Source of the DNA: Lachnospiraceae bacterium
Lineage (GTDB): Bacteria > Bacillota > Clostridia > Lachnospirales > Lachnospiraceae
Direction: 5' to 3'
Length of the DNA stretch: 49,008 nt
Assembly (NCBI GenBank): GCA_017938145.1
Contig: JAGBCB010000042.1
Span: 1 to 49,008 of the forward strand
Shown here piece by piece: positions 32,482 to 41,296 of this stretch. The notes beneath the pieces were generated by a model. It was not told where the DNA came from. It made no database searches and saw only the letters and a list, made by a program, of their open reading frames with translations. How positions within the stretch are numbered: position 1 is the first letter of the stretch; each line of letters starts with the position of its first letter. The position numbers and the translations under genes were made by a program.

Positions 32482-34161
32482 ATGAAACAGTTTAGAAAAC
32501 TTACGGCAGCAGTATTTGCAGTATTGGTTTTGCTTGGTGTAACTCTTGGTTCCACTATTTCCGCTTACGCTGCAAGCAACCATGTCACCAATATCGATAT
32601 TGAGGTTGTCATCAGAAAGGATGGCAGTGCGGTGATTACCCAGTACTGGACCGGCGAGTTTGAAAAAGGAACCGAAAACTATTTGCCAATCCGCACCGGT
32701 GATATCGGTATTTCTGAGTTTAGTGTATCTGATGAAAACGGTCCGTATACTTTTGTGGAAGATTGGGATGTTGACTGGAGCTTTAAAAAGAAGGCAGGCA
32801 AGTGCGGCATTGTTTCCACCGATGAAGGCGTGGAGCTTTGCTTCGGTATTACGGAGTACGGTCATAAAGAGTATACCTTTTCTTATGTGGTAACTGACTT
32901 TATCAAGGGTTACCGGGATGCCAACGGTACCAATTTTATGTTTATTAATCCGGAAATGTCCACCTTCCCAACGGCGGTCAGAATCGAAATCGTAATGGAA
33001 GACGGAACCCAGCTGGATGATTCCAATACAGATATCTGGGCCTTTGGTTTTGAGGGCAGAATCGAATTTCAGGACGGCAGAGTAGTTGCTTATACGGAAA
33101 AGGATTTGGAAGATGATAATTCCATGATTGTGATGCTGGAACTGGATAAGGAACTGCTTTCTCCAAGAAAGCTCATTACAAGTGAGGCGTTTGCGGCGGT
33201 AAGGGAAGAAGCCATGGAAGACAGCGATTACGGTCACGGAGATAACGACGAAGGTGATGAAAAAGCAGCCATTGCACTGGTCGCTGTGATTTTTGGCGGG
33301 GCATTTGCTGCAGTCGTTGGTGCAGCTGTATATTCCGCTAAGGTGACAAAAGAAAATAAGGCATTTGCTGAAAGTGTCGGATATTATGCGGATGTGCCAA
33401 ACGGCGGAGATATTGAGATGACTCATTATCTTGCCAGACAATTTGGCATAAGCAAGGAAGACAGTCTTATTATGGGTGCCCTGATGCTTTCCATGATGAA
33501 CAAGAATTGTCTGGAACTTCGGGAAACTGCCGATACTTTTGGTACAGCAGAGCCAAAGCTGGAGCTTCATTTGCTTGCTGAACCTGATACAGAGCCGGAG
33601 CGTAAGCTGTTCTACATACTTTCCGCAGCAGCAGACGGTACCGGTGTGCTGAAGGAAAAGGCATTAGAGGATTATTCCTACGAGCATTACGAGGAAATCG
33701 AAAAATTTATTAAGGATACAAAGAAAAACGGCGAAACAGCCTTTAGAAACAAGTGGGGATTTGTTAAAACTTCCGGCAGCCGTATCAAGCATTTAAGCGA
33801 AACCGGTAGGAGCGAGCTGGCTCAGGTGATTGGCTTGAAAAAGTACCTGGAGGAAAGTGCTCAGATGTCCGAACGTGATATCTGGGAAGCCAATCTTTGG
33901 CAGGAGTACATGGTGTATGCCACCTTGTTTGGCAGTGCTGAGGATGTCATTGAGCAGTTAAAGCGGTTATATCCGGACAGATTGCCGGTACTGGATACCT
34001 ATCATCACCGTTATGTATGGTGCTATGGCTATTATCATGGCATGCATAACTCCGTGGATAAGGCGGCACAGAATGCGGCAGCGTCCGGCAGCGGCGGTTC
34101 CTCTTCTGTAGGCGGAGGCGGTGGATTCTCCGGCGGCGGTGCCGGCGGAGGCTCCAGATAA
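32482..34161 (+). CDS. DUF2207-family membrane protein
   Basis: A 559-aa membrane protein of the DUF2207 type. It has a signal peptide (cleavage near AYAA, about residue 31), an extracytoplasmic beta-rich domain beginning NHVTNIDIEVVIRKDGSAVI (the typical opening of the family), a transmembrane helix (about 267-290), a cytoplasmic part with winged-helix-like segments, and a glycine-rich C-terminal tail (GGGGGFSGGGAGGGSR). The function of the family is not established. ATG 32482 follows AAGGAG; the frame upstream to 32458 lacks a site. A weak terminator follows. It is divergent from the riboswitch-controlled symporter. Confidence 0.87.
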   Translation: MKQFRKLTAAVFAVLVLLGVTLGSTISAYAASNHVTNIDIEVVIRKDGSAVITQYWTGEFEKGTENYLPIRTGDIGISEFSVSDENGPYTFVEDWDVDWSFKKKAGKCGIVSTDEGVELCFGITEYGHKEYTFSYVVTDFIKGYRDANGTNFMFINPEMSTFPTAVRIEIVMEDGTQLDDSNTDIWAFGFEGRIEFQDGRVVAYTEKDLEDDNSMIVMLELDKELLSPRKLITSEAFAAVREEAMEDSDYGHGDNDEGDEKAAIALVAVIFGGAFAAVVGAAVYSAKVTKENKAFAESVGYYADVPNGGDIEMTHYLARQFGISKEDSLIMGALMLSMMNKNCLELRETADTFGTAEPKLELHLLAEPDTEPERKLFYILSAAADGTGVLKEKALEDYSYEHYEEIEKFIKDTKKNGETAFRNKWGFVKTSGSRIKHLSETGRSELAQVIGLKKYLEESAQMSERDIWEANLWQEYMVYATLFGSAEDVIEQLKRLYPDRLPVLDTYHHRYVWCYGYYHGMHNSVDKAAQNAAASGSGGSSSVGGGGGFSGGGAGGGSR

Positions 34162-34167
34162 TGTAGA

Positions 34168-34206
34168 GTTTAGGGCTCATTCCGATATGGATGGGCCCTT
34201 GAATAT
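34168..34206 (+). terminator. Possible terminator after the DUF2207 gene
   Basis: AGGGCTCAT pairs with ATGGGCCCT with one bulge, followed by TGAATATTTT; the T-run is poor. Confidence 0.45.
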
Positions 34207-34242
34207 TTTCAGAGTAGAAAATTAATTTTTTTAAAAAGTACC

Positions 34243-34266
34243 AACCTTTTCAAAAACTCGTGTCTA
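34243..34266 (+). promoter_or_regulatory. ECF-sigma-type promoter, probably autoregulatory
   Basis: AACCTTTT (34243-34250) and CGTGTCTA (34259-34266) match the AAC/CGTC-like boxes used by extracytoplasmic-function sigma factors. They lie just upstream of the ECF sigma gene, the usual place for an autoregulated promoter. The spacing from AAC to the GTCTA element is 16 bp. Confidence 0.55.
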
Positions 34267-34300
34267 TCTAAGTGAAAGCTTTCAAAAGAGGTAAAAACAA

Positions 34301-35965
34301 GTGAACAGAAAAGACGTAGAAAACATCATAACGGAATATGTAAAACCGGTTTACGGGTTTGCACTGAAGCGTTGCAAAACTATGGAGGATGCAGAGGATT
34401 TATCCCAGGAGATTATTGCAAGAGCTTTCCGTGCCCTTTTGGTAAAAGAAGATATAGCAGACATGGGAAAGTTTATATGGACCGTGGCACACAATGCCCT
34501 CAGTAATTATTACCGGGATACGGCAAAGAGTATGCTGGGTGTTCCGCTGGATGAGGTAGTAGAGCAACTGGCAGATCCAAATTCTGAGTTAGGAAAAGAA
34601 GATGACGAGGACAGCATCTGCAAGCTTCAGGGCGAGATTGCGTATTTATCCAAACTGCAGCGGAGAATTATCATTGCCTACTATTTTGAAAACCGGAAGC
34701 AGGCAGAAATTGCTGAGGAGCTTAATATTCCTGTTGGTACCGTCAAATGGCACTTGTTTGAGGCAAAAAAAGAATTGAAACGAGGTATGGACACAATGAG
34801 AAAAACAAGCGAACTTAAATTTAACCCGATTACATTTGATTATTCTGCAATTAATGGCTCCATCTGCGAAAAATCGCCGGAGGAGATTTTCCGCTCTCCA
34901 CTGCCGCAGAATATTTGCTATTGTGTAAGAAATCAGGCGATGTCTGTTAATGAGATTGCAGATGCCCTGGGGGTGTCTCCGGTGTATGTGGAACCGGAGG
35001 TGAAATTTTTAGAGGAATACGGTTTTTTAAAATTACAGAACGGAAAATATATCGCGGATTTTATTATTGATGAACCAACGGAAGAAGTGATGGGCATGGT
35101 GGATGCGATGTACAAGGAAGCAGCAAGCACCTTTGCTAATGATTTGTATGATGAGGTGATGTCCTCCGGTATTTTAGAGGATGAAGCGATTTGGTGTGCG
35201 CAAAGCGATAAGCCGGTTTCTTTGGAGGAAAATCCCAAGGCTGACAAAAACTTTCTGCTGTGGTCCCTGATTCCTTATATTACTGCGTGCTCAGGAGAAA
35301 AGCTTCGTGACAGAAGTATTTCTTTTGAAGAAGCAGCTACCATTCGTCCGGATGGTTCCCAATATATTTATCAGGCAACGGTTTTGCCGGATAATCTGAA
35401 GCTGCCGGAAGATTATGTAGAAATGAAGCAGTTTTGCGGCCCGCTGTGGAATGGCAACGGCAGGTATATTCTTTGGCAGATTGACAGTGAGTGGTCCGAC
35501 CGGGGAATATTTCAGGGCTTCCAGTATGGGGACGATGCCCGACGTGTGCTTTCCCTTTATGAAAGAGAAAAGGAAGGCAAGCTTTCCAAGGATGAGTATG
35601 CGTGGTTGGCAGAACGGGGTTATGTGAAGACGAACGGTGCTTATGATGGAATGTTCAAGTCGGCATGGCAGATTGTGATTTTGGACAACGAAGACATCAG
35701 GGATAGATTGTTAGCCATCGGAGAGCGTTTAAAAGAAAAGCATCAGGAAAAATTTCAGGCGTTGAAGGCTCCTTATGCGGAAGCAGTGTTAAAGACGGTT
35801 CCGGCACATCTGCGAAAAATTAAGGAGTATGACCTGCAGTTTGTATTCCATACCGATGGCTTGTTTTTACTGCATGGTATTGTGGCACTTTTGGAAAACG
35901 GAAAGTTGAAAATACCGACAGAAGGGCAGAGAAAGGCGTTAACAACGCTGATTGTGAAGGAGTAA
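34301..35965 (+). CDS. ECF RNA polymerase sigma factor with long C-terminal sensor-like extension
   Basis: A sigma-70 family ECF factor of 554 aa, roughly three times the normal length. The sigma part is about 1-170: region 2 (AEDLSQEIIARAFRALL) and region 4 helix-turn-helix (KQAEIAEELNIPVGTVKWHL). Beyond it are a winged-helix-like segment (about 205-250: SVNEIADALGVSPVYVEPEV) and a domain of about 300 residues of unknown fold. Such fused C-terminal domains in ECF factors usually replace an anti-sigma factor by sensing a signal directly. GTG 34301 follows GAGG by nine bases. It stands alone. An ECF-type promoter precedes it. No anti-sigma gene is adjacent. Confidence 0.87.
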   Translation: MNRKDVENIITEYVKPVYGFALKRCKTMEDAEDLSQEIIARAFRALLVKEDIADMGKFIWTVAHNALSNYYRDTAKSMLGVPLDEVVEQLADPNSELGKEDDEDSICKLQGEIAYLSKLQRRIIIAYYFENRKQAEIAEELNIPVGTVKWHLFEAKKELKRGMDTMRKTSELKFNPITFDYSAINGSICEKSPEEIFRSPLPQNICYCVRNQAMSVNEIADALGVSPVYVEPEVKFLEEYGFLKLQNGKYIADFIIDEPTEEVMGMVDAMYKEAASTFANDLYDEVMSSGILEDEAIWCAQSDKPVSLEENPKADKNFLLWSLIPYITACSGEKLRDRSISFEEAATIRPDGSQYIYQATVLPDNLKLPEDYVEMKQFCGPLWNGNGRYILWQIDSEWSDRGIFQGFQYGDDARRVLSLYEREKEGKLSKDEYAWLAERGYVKTNGAYDGMFKSAWQIVILDNEDIRDRLLAIGERLKEKHQEKFQALKAPYAEAVLKTVPAHLRKIKEYDLQFVFHTDGLFLLHGIVALLENGKLKIPTEGQRKALTTLIVKE

Positions 35966-35997
35966 ATTTGGTTGACAAACGAATAAATTTGTTTTAG

Positions 35998-36033
35998 GAT
36001 AATGGTAGAGGGTCTCCTCTACCATTATTTTCT
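35998..36033 (+). terminator. Terminator of the ECF sigma gene
   Basis: AATGGTAGAGG and CCTCTACCATT form a perfect 11-bp stem around GTCT, followed by ATTTTCT. Confidence 0.8.
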
Positions 36034-36160
36034 GTGACCGTATATATCAGAAACCATAAAAAGAAGGTACGGGTTCAAATTATCTTTCTGCTATAGGCAG
36101 ATTTTCTTTATTAATCCCCATGTAATAAGCATTATGAATATGCAAAGGAGGACAACTAAT

Positions 36161-37219
36161 TTGAGTGAATTGTTGAGGATAGATGAGGAATATAGGAATT
36201 GGATACAAGAACTGGGAAAAAGATATAGGATTAGTCAGATAAAGGCCTCTATTCGTGTAAATAATGTTATGTTGATGTATTATTGGTCGGTTGGTAAAGA
36301 TATCGCAGAACGTCACGCAATTAGCAAATGGGGAAACAAATTTTTTCAAAATATGAGTATGGATTTGGCAGATATAATTCCAAATGTAAAAGGTTTTTCG
36401 CCTACAAATTTACGTTATATGATGCGGTTTTATGAACTTTATAAAGATATAACAATTGTTCCTCAAGTTGGGGAACAATTTGAAATGGTATATGATAAAG
36501 TCTTTATGATTCCATGGGGACATATTAAACTTTTGATTGATAAGTGTCATCATAATCCGCAAAAATTTGATTTTTATGTAGATAAAGTAATTGAAAATAA
36601 TTGGTCACGACCTGTACTGCTTAATTTTTTAGACACGGATTTATTTGAACGGCAGGGTCATGCGATAACAAATTTTAAATATACTTTACCGGAAGAAACC
36701 AGTGATTTGGCACAGGAAATAACGAAAGATCCTTATAATTTTGATTTTGTTGCAATTCGTCATGGATATAATGAAAAGGAATTAAAAGATGCATTAATGA
36801 ATAATGTACAAAATTTCTTAATGGAGTTGGGAAAAGGCTTTGCATTTGTCGGGAGAGAATATCGAATACAGATAGGAAATACGGAACAGTATATTGATAT
36901 GTTGTTTTATAATATAAAACGCCATTGTTATGTAGTGGTTGAAGTAAAAGTGGTGGAATTTGAACCAGGCTTTATATCCCAGACAGCTACTTATGTGTCA
37001 GCCGTGAACCATATGCTTAAAGGGAATGGAGATACACAGACAGTTGGGCTTCTTATATGCAAGAATAAAGATAATATACTGGCAAAATATGCAGTGGAGT
37101 CATCTACGGAACCAATAGGAATATCAGAATATGAACTAAACGCACTAATGCCTAAGAATTTAAACGGAGTATTGCCAACAATAGAAGAATTGGAAAAGGG
37201 ATTAATGGTAAAAGGATAA
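36161..37219 (+). CDS. YhcG-type PD-(D/E)XK nuclease (DUF1016)
   Basis: A 352-aa protein of the YhcG/DUF1016 family: N-terminal winged-helix-type domain (about 10-150: MYYWSVGKDIAER, then FSPTNLRYMMRFYE) and C-terminal PD-(D/E)XK nuclease domain with D in YIDMLFYN (about 244) and EVK in VVVEVKVVEF (about 261). These proteins are common orphans near restriction systems and mobile DNA; the target is unknown. Its start is probably TTG 36161, nine bases after AAAGGAGG. The ATG at 36134 lies before this site and would add nine residues. The gene is AT-rich compared with its neighbours and no restriction subunits are nearby. Confidence 0.85.
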   Translation: MSELLRIDEEYRNWIQELGKRYRISQIKASIRVNNVMLMYYWSVGKDIAERHAISKWGNKFFQNMSMDLADIIPNVKGFSPTNLRYMMRFYELYKDITIVPQVGEQFEMVYDKVFMIPWGHIKLLIDKCHHNPQKFDFYVDKVIENNWSRPVLLNFLDTDLFERQGHAITNFKYTLPEETSDLAQEITKDPYNFDFVAIRHGYNEKELKDALMNNVQNFLMELGKGFAFVGREYRIQIGNTEQYIDMLFYNIKRHCYVVVEVKVVEFEPGFISQTATYVSAVNHMLKGNGDTQTVGLLICKNKDNILAKYAVESSTEPIGISEYELNALMPKNLNGVLPTIEELEKGLMVKG

Positions 37220-37355
37220 AACAGGAAATAAACGCTTAAAAATAGGTGTAAATGTAAATAAACTACAGGATGGCATTTGTAAAAGCTATAGCAACATTTC
37301 CTTTGTTTTTGCGTCTAACTGTTATAGAATGATAATTATACAAGGAGGTTGTATT

Positions 37356-38114
37356 ATGAAGAGCATACATAAATGTTTCGGCTGTTTAGTGCTAATGCTG
37401 TGGATATTATGTGCAGGCTGTTCTGCTACCAGTACCGACTATCCTGCGGCTATTATGGTGGACGGCGAAATATATTTGTATAGTGTGGTGCCGATGGCAG
37501 GTGAAGTAGACGAAAGTGCAATTATTGGGTACACCGAATCGTATACCGATGAATACCCAAGTGAAAACGGGCAGACCAATTTCAACCGGGAACTTGGCAT
37601 GCCATATGCAAAAGTAGAAGACGGCATTGCTGTTTTGTTCCGGAACGAATGGCATATGTGTTATCCGAATAGTGAAAAACTGAAAAGTGAAATAATTCAA
37701 ACCTATGCTGCCGAAGATAAGGAAGGTCGTTTGCAGACCTACTACGAAATGGCTGACGGAACCTGGGGAACGGAGGAACATCGTTACCTTTATAAACTGG
37801 AATTGACCGGAAGGATGCATAATGCTGTCAAAAACAGTACATTTGTCTGTTTAAGTAACTCAGAGGATATTTCTTTTTCAGAGGTTTCCAAGAGTATGAT
37901 TAGCAGTAATATGGATGATCACCTTGACAGAAAAGAAGTAGTAATTGTGGAATTGTTCATCGTCGAAGAAGGTTCTCCAACACCAACCCCGGCTCCCGGA
38001 GAGGATCAGGCACTACCAACCACCATGATAGACGGTGAAATATATTTCATGAATGGAATGTATTCCACGGTAAAGCATTCCGAAATTGAGCGAATAAAGG
38101 AAATGATTGAATAG
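37356..38114 (+). CDS. Lipoprotein, 5' part of a gene cut by an in-frame TAG
   Basis: A 252-aa predicted lipoprotein (lipobox CAGC, Cys near 19-22) with AAGGAGG before ATG 37356. It contains a module beginning MVDGEIYLYS and, after a GSPTPTPAPGED linker, the start of a second copy of that module (MIDGEIYFMN). The second copy stops at TAG (38112-38114) in the middle of the domain, but the reading frame continues with matching sequence for another 90 codons. The ancestral codon was probably CAG (Glu-Gln-Ala-Glu context). The first module alone might still be made and anchored. The function is unknown. Confidence 0.75.
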   Translation: MKSIHKCFGCLVLMLWILCAGCSATSTDYPAAIMVDGEIYLYSVVPMAGEVDESAIIGYTESYTDEYPSENGQTNFNRELGMPYAKVEDGIAVLFRNEWHMCYPNSEKLKSEIIQTYAAEDKEGRLQTYYEMADGTWGTEEHRYLYKLELTGRMHNAVKNSTFVCLSNSEDISFSEVSKSMISSNMDDHLDRKEVVIVELFIVEEGSPTPTPAPGEDQALPTTMIDGEIYFMNGMYSTVKHSEIERIKEMIE

Positions 38115-38387
38115 GCGGAGTATGTGGGGACAACCATTGATATTTCAGATAGTGAATATCCGAAAGAGGAACTGGAATCCAATTGCTTTGCAGAAGGCAG
38201 TAAGGTCTACCGCCATCCGGTAGGGGAAAAGTTAAACTTTATTGTGGTAAAGCCAAACGAACTTACTTACTATTATGTATCTGGCTGGCACAAGTACAAA
38301 TGGTTTGAAGAAAAGCTGACAGATGCCGGAGAACAGGATTACAATAAAACCGGTATGCCAACACCAACCCCAACAGTAACTCCGTAA
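38115..38387 (+). pseudogene. 3' part of the TAG-interrupted lipoprotein gene
   Basis: In the same frame as the preceding lipoprotein, residues from AEYVGTTIDISDSEYP to MPTPTPTVTP complete the second module. It aligns with the first copy (EYPSENGQTNF against EYPKEELESNCF, then VLFRNEW against FIVVKPNE). A GTG at 38124 could serve as a start, but no ribosome site precedes it. I read this as the broken end of one gene, not a separate one. Confidence 0.7.
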
Positions 38388-38406
38388 AATGAATAGAATG
38401 TAGAAA

Positions 38407-38443
38407 CAGACAGTTGTCAAATTTGGCAGCTGTCTTTCTTTTT
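38407..38443 (+). terminator. Terminator before the pst operon
   Basis: GACAGTTGTCA pairs with TGGCAGCTGTC (two wobbles), followed by TTCTTTTT. Confidence 0.7.
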
Positions 38444-38468
38444 GTTCGAAACTGTTGATACACATCAT

Positions 38469-38542
38469 TTTTACTGCCGTTTTACATAATCATGGTTTTA
38501 GTCTTTACATTTTGTGGGTATCCTAATAACCGTAGACATAAT
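38469..38542 (+). promoter_or_regulatory. Pho-box-like repeats and -10 of the pst operon
   Basis: TTTTACT (38469) and TTTTACA (38480) are 11 bp apart, and CTTTACA (38503) is about two further turns away. A -10 candidate CATAAT lies at 38537-38542 without a good -35, as expected for PhoP-activated promoters. Confidence 0.6.
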
Positions 38543-38601
38543 ACAGAGAAAAAATATGGAAGACAAATGACGGGTCTTCGAATGTTTAAGGAGGATTTTT
38601 T

Positions 38602-39471
38602 ATGAAAAAGAAATTATTATCAGTACTTACCGCTCTCACATTAGCAGTGGGCATGATTGGCTGTGGCGGCAGCGACGGATTTAATGCAGACGAAGAAATT
38701 TCTATTATTACAAGAGAAGATGGTTCCGGTACCAGAGGCGCATTTATTGAACTGTTTGGAATCGAAAAGAAGAATGAAGAAGGTAAGAAAATCGACCATA
38801 CTACCGATGCGGCAAGCATCACCAACAGCACTTCGGTTATGATGACCACCGTGGAATCTGATTTACACGCCATCGGTTACATCTCCCTCGGCTCCCTGAA
38901 CGATACAGTGAAGGCAGTACAAATCGATGGCGTAACCGCAAGTGTAGAAAATATCAAGAACGGTTCCTACAGCATTTACCGTCCGTTTAACATTGCGGTA
39001 AAGGAAGGCTTAAGCGATGTGGCACAGGATTTCATCAACTACATCTTAAGTGCGGAGGGTCAGGCCGTCATTGAAGGTGCAGGTTATATTACCGTATCCG
39101 AAAACGGCGCGTTTACCAGCAACGGTGCATCCGGTAAGGTCACTGTGGCAGGTTCCTCTTCCGTATCTCCGGTAATGCAGAAGTTAAAGGAAGCATATAT
39201 TGCAGTGAATGCAAAGGCTGAAATTGAAATTCTCACCAGTGATTCCTCCACCGGTATGAGCAATGCCATTGAGGGAATCTGTGATATCGGTATGGCATCC
39301 AGAGCAGTAAAGGACAGCGAAAAGGAAAAGGGCTTAACCGAAATTACCATTGCCAATGATGGTGTGGCAGTTATCGTAAACAAGGAAAATCCGGTGGAAA
39401 GCATGACAAAGTCCCAGGTGGAGCAGATTTATACCGGTGTTGTAACTAATTGGTCTGATATTGTGGAGTAA
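38602..39471 (+). CDS. pstS: Phosphate-binding lipoprotein PstS, circularly permuted
   Basis: Extracellular phosphate-binding component of the Pst importer, 289 aa, with lipobox MIGC (Cys 21). The order of the two halves is reversed relative to standard PstS. The N-terminal half has ISIITREDGSGTRGAF (about 32-47), AIGYISLGSL and PFNIAV...QDFINYILSAEGQ, normally the C-terminal half. The C-terminal half has GKVTVAGSSSVSPVMQKL, TSDSSTGM, CDIGMASR and ends TNWSDIVE, normally the N-terminal half. All phosphate contacts (Ser, Asp, Arg, Ser-Gly-Thr) are kept. Pho-box-like repeats lie upstream. It leads pstC by seven bases. Confidence 0.92.
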   Translation: MKKKLLSVLTALTLAVGMIGCGGSDGFNADEEISIITREDGSGTRGAFIELFGIEKKNEEGKKIDHTTDAASITNSTSVMMTTVESDLHAIGYISLGSLNDTVKAVQIDGVTASVENIKNGSYSIYRPFNIAVKEGLSDVAQDFINYILSAEGQAVIEGAGYITVSENGAFTSNGASGKVTVAGSSSVSPVMQKLKEAYIAVNAKAEIEILTSDSSTGMSNAIEGICDIGMASRAVKDSEKEKGLTEITIANDGVAVIVNKENPVESMTKSQVEQIYTGVVTNWSDIVE

Positions 39472-39477
39472 AAGAAT

Positions 39478-40386
39478 ATGAAACAGGCGGAGCATGGAAC
39501 GAAAAACCAACCCATGGAAAAAGCAGTAGAAATTTTCTTTCTACTGCTTGCCTGTGTTTCCATTGTGGCAGTGGTTGTGATTTGCGTATTTCTGTTTGCC
39601 AACGGTCTTCCGGCAGTGGCTGAAATCGGTGTGGCTGATTTCCTGTTTGGAAAGCAGTGGCGTCCGGGAGAAAATAAATTTGGCATTTTCCCGATGATTG
39701 TGGGCAGTGTTTATGCCACGGTTGGGGCAATTTTAATTGGTGTACCTATTGGTGTTTTAACAGCGGTATTCATGGCTAAAATCTGTCCAAAGAAGCTGTA
39801 TAAGTTTTTAAAACCGGCAGTGGAACTGTTGGCCGGTATTCCATCCATTGTGTATGGTTTCTTTGCACTGGTAGTGATTGTGCCGATTATCCGGAACACA
39901 TTCCCGGGCAACGGACTCAGCTTGCTGTCTGCCTGCATCCTGCTTGGAATTATGATTCTTCCTACCATTATCGGTGTGGCGGAGTCTGCCATCCGGGCGG
40001 TGCCGGAAAGCTACTATGAAGGCGCACTGGCTCTGGGTGCTACCAGGGAACGCAGCTTATTTCGGGTGGTGCTTCCTGCGGCAAAATCCGGTGTGTCTGC
40101 CGGCGTGGTACTGGGCATTGGTCGTGCCATCGGTGAAACCATGGCGGTAAACATGGTAGCGGGAAACAACAAGGTAATCCCGGAGAGCATTTTTAAGGGT
40201 GTGCGAACCCTGACCACCAATATTGTTATGGAGATGGGTTATGCCACCGACCTTCACCGGGAAGCACTGATTGCCAACGGTGTAGTGCTGTTTTTGTTTA
40301 TTCTGCTGATTAATTCCATCTTCTTTATTTTGAAGAAGCCGGAAGGCGGCAGAAAGAAAAAGAGCAGAAAGGCGGTGGATGCATAA
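39478..40386 (+). CDS. pstC: Phosphate ABC transporter permease PstC
   Basis: Membrane permease of the high-affinity phosphate importer, 302 aa, with about six helices. A cytosolic N-terminus is followed by AVEIFFLLLACVSIVAVVVI. The EAA-type loop that contacts the ATPase is visible as ALGATRERSLFRVVLPAAKSG (about 182-202), with ESYYEGA just before. It partners with PstA; the start of pstA overlaps its last base. The spacing of seven bases from pstS and the conserved gene order pstS-C-A-B-phoU support the symbol. Confidence 0.95.
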   Translation: MKQAEHGTKNQPMEKAVEIFFLLLACVSIVAVVVICVFLFANGLPAVAEIGVADFLFGKQWRPGENKFGIFPMIVGSVYATVGAILIGVPIGVLTAVFMAKICPKKLYKFLKPAVELLAGIPSIVYGFFALVVIVPIIRNTFPGNGLSLLSACILLGIMILPTIIGVAESAIRAVPESYYEGALALGATRERSLFRVVLPAAKSGVSAGVVLGIGRAIGETMAVNMVAGNNKVIPESIFKGVRTLTTNIVMEMGYATDLHREALIANGVVLFLFILLINSIFFILKKPEGGRKKKSRKAVDA

Positions 40387-41261
40387 TGGAAGAAGTGAAA
40401 TTCATCAATCAAAGTACATGGAAGCAGAAATTAAATACTTATAAAAAGCATCCGGGGTCTTTTTTGATGCTGCTTTTGGTTGGCCTTTCCGCCGTTGCTA
40501 CCATGGGACTCTTACTATTTTTGATTGCGTATATTTTAATGAAGGGCGTGCCGCATTTGACCGCTGACCTGTTTGCCTGGGAGTATACTTCGGAAAATGT
40601 TTCCATGCTTCCGGCAATTATCAATACTGTTTTTATGACGGCGATTTCCCTCTTAATTGCGGTACCCTGCGGTATCGGTGCGGCAATTTATCTGGCGGAG
40701 TATGCAAAGAGGGGAAATACCTTTGTTAAGGTAATCCGCCTGATGGCAGAGACCCTGTCCGGCATTCCGTCCATTGTATACGGCTTGTTCGGTATGCTGT
40801 GTTTTGTGACAACCCTTGGCTGGAACTATTCTCTGCTGGCGGGAGCATGTACCCTTTCCATCATGATTTTGCCGTTGATTTTAAGAACCACGGAGGAGGC
40901 ATTGCTTTCTGTGCCGGATTCTTACAGGGAAGCCAGTTTTGGCCTTGGTGCCGGAAAATTCCGCACCATTTTAAAGATTGTGCTGCCTTCCGCGGTTCCG
41001 GGAATTTTAGCTGGAGTCATTCTTGCCATCGGACGAATTGTGGGTGAAACCGCAGCACTTTTGTATACTTCCGGCACAGTGGCAGAGGTGGCAGACAGTT
41101 TGTTTGCTTCTGCGGAAACCCTGGCACTGCATATGTGGGTATTAAGCGGCGAAAGTCTGTATACGAACCAGGCCTATGCAACCGCCGTGGTGCTTTTGGT
41201 GGTAGTGGTACTTATTAATGGTCTTTCCGGCATGGTGGCAAAGAAGATTGCAAAGCAGTAG
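40386..41261 (+). CDS. pstA: Phosphate ABC transporter permease PstA
   Basis: Second permease subunit of the Pst importer, 291 aa, six predicted helices. The conserved loop is [20 protein letters not shown] (about 176-195), then [20 protein letters not shown]. It pairs with PstC to form the channel through which phosphate enters, energised by PstB. Its start overlaps the last base of pstC (TAATG), so translation is coupled, and pstB begins 35 bases after its stop. Confidence 0.95.
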   Translation: MEEVKFINQSTWKQKLNTYKKHPGSFLMLLLVGLSAVATMGLLLFLIAYILMKGVPHLTADLFAWEYTSENVSMLPAIINTVFMTAISLLIAVPCGIGAAIYLAEYAKRGNTFVKVIRLMAETLSGIPSIVYGLFGMLCFVTTLGWNYSLLAGACTLSIMILPLILRTTEEALLSVPDSYREASFGLGAGKFRTILKIVLPSAVPGILAGVILAIGRIVGETAALLYTSGTVAEVADSLFASAETLALHMWVLSGESLYTNQAYATAVVLLVVVVLINGLSGMVAKKIAKQ

Positions 41262-41296
41262 TTTTTGTGCCGGATACAAGGAGAATAAGAGAAAAT

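Noticed and set aside
35972-36000. TTGACA-N17-TAGGAT as a promoter for the YhcG gene
   Set aside because: A terminator hairpin starts at its transcription start point and the YhcG gene is 160 bases further; I could not support it as the working promoter.
38124-38387. Separate 87-aa gene starting at GTG 38124
   Set aside because: It is in the same frame as the lipoprotein gene, begins inside a domain, has no ribosome site and completes the second module; it is the broken 3' part.
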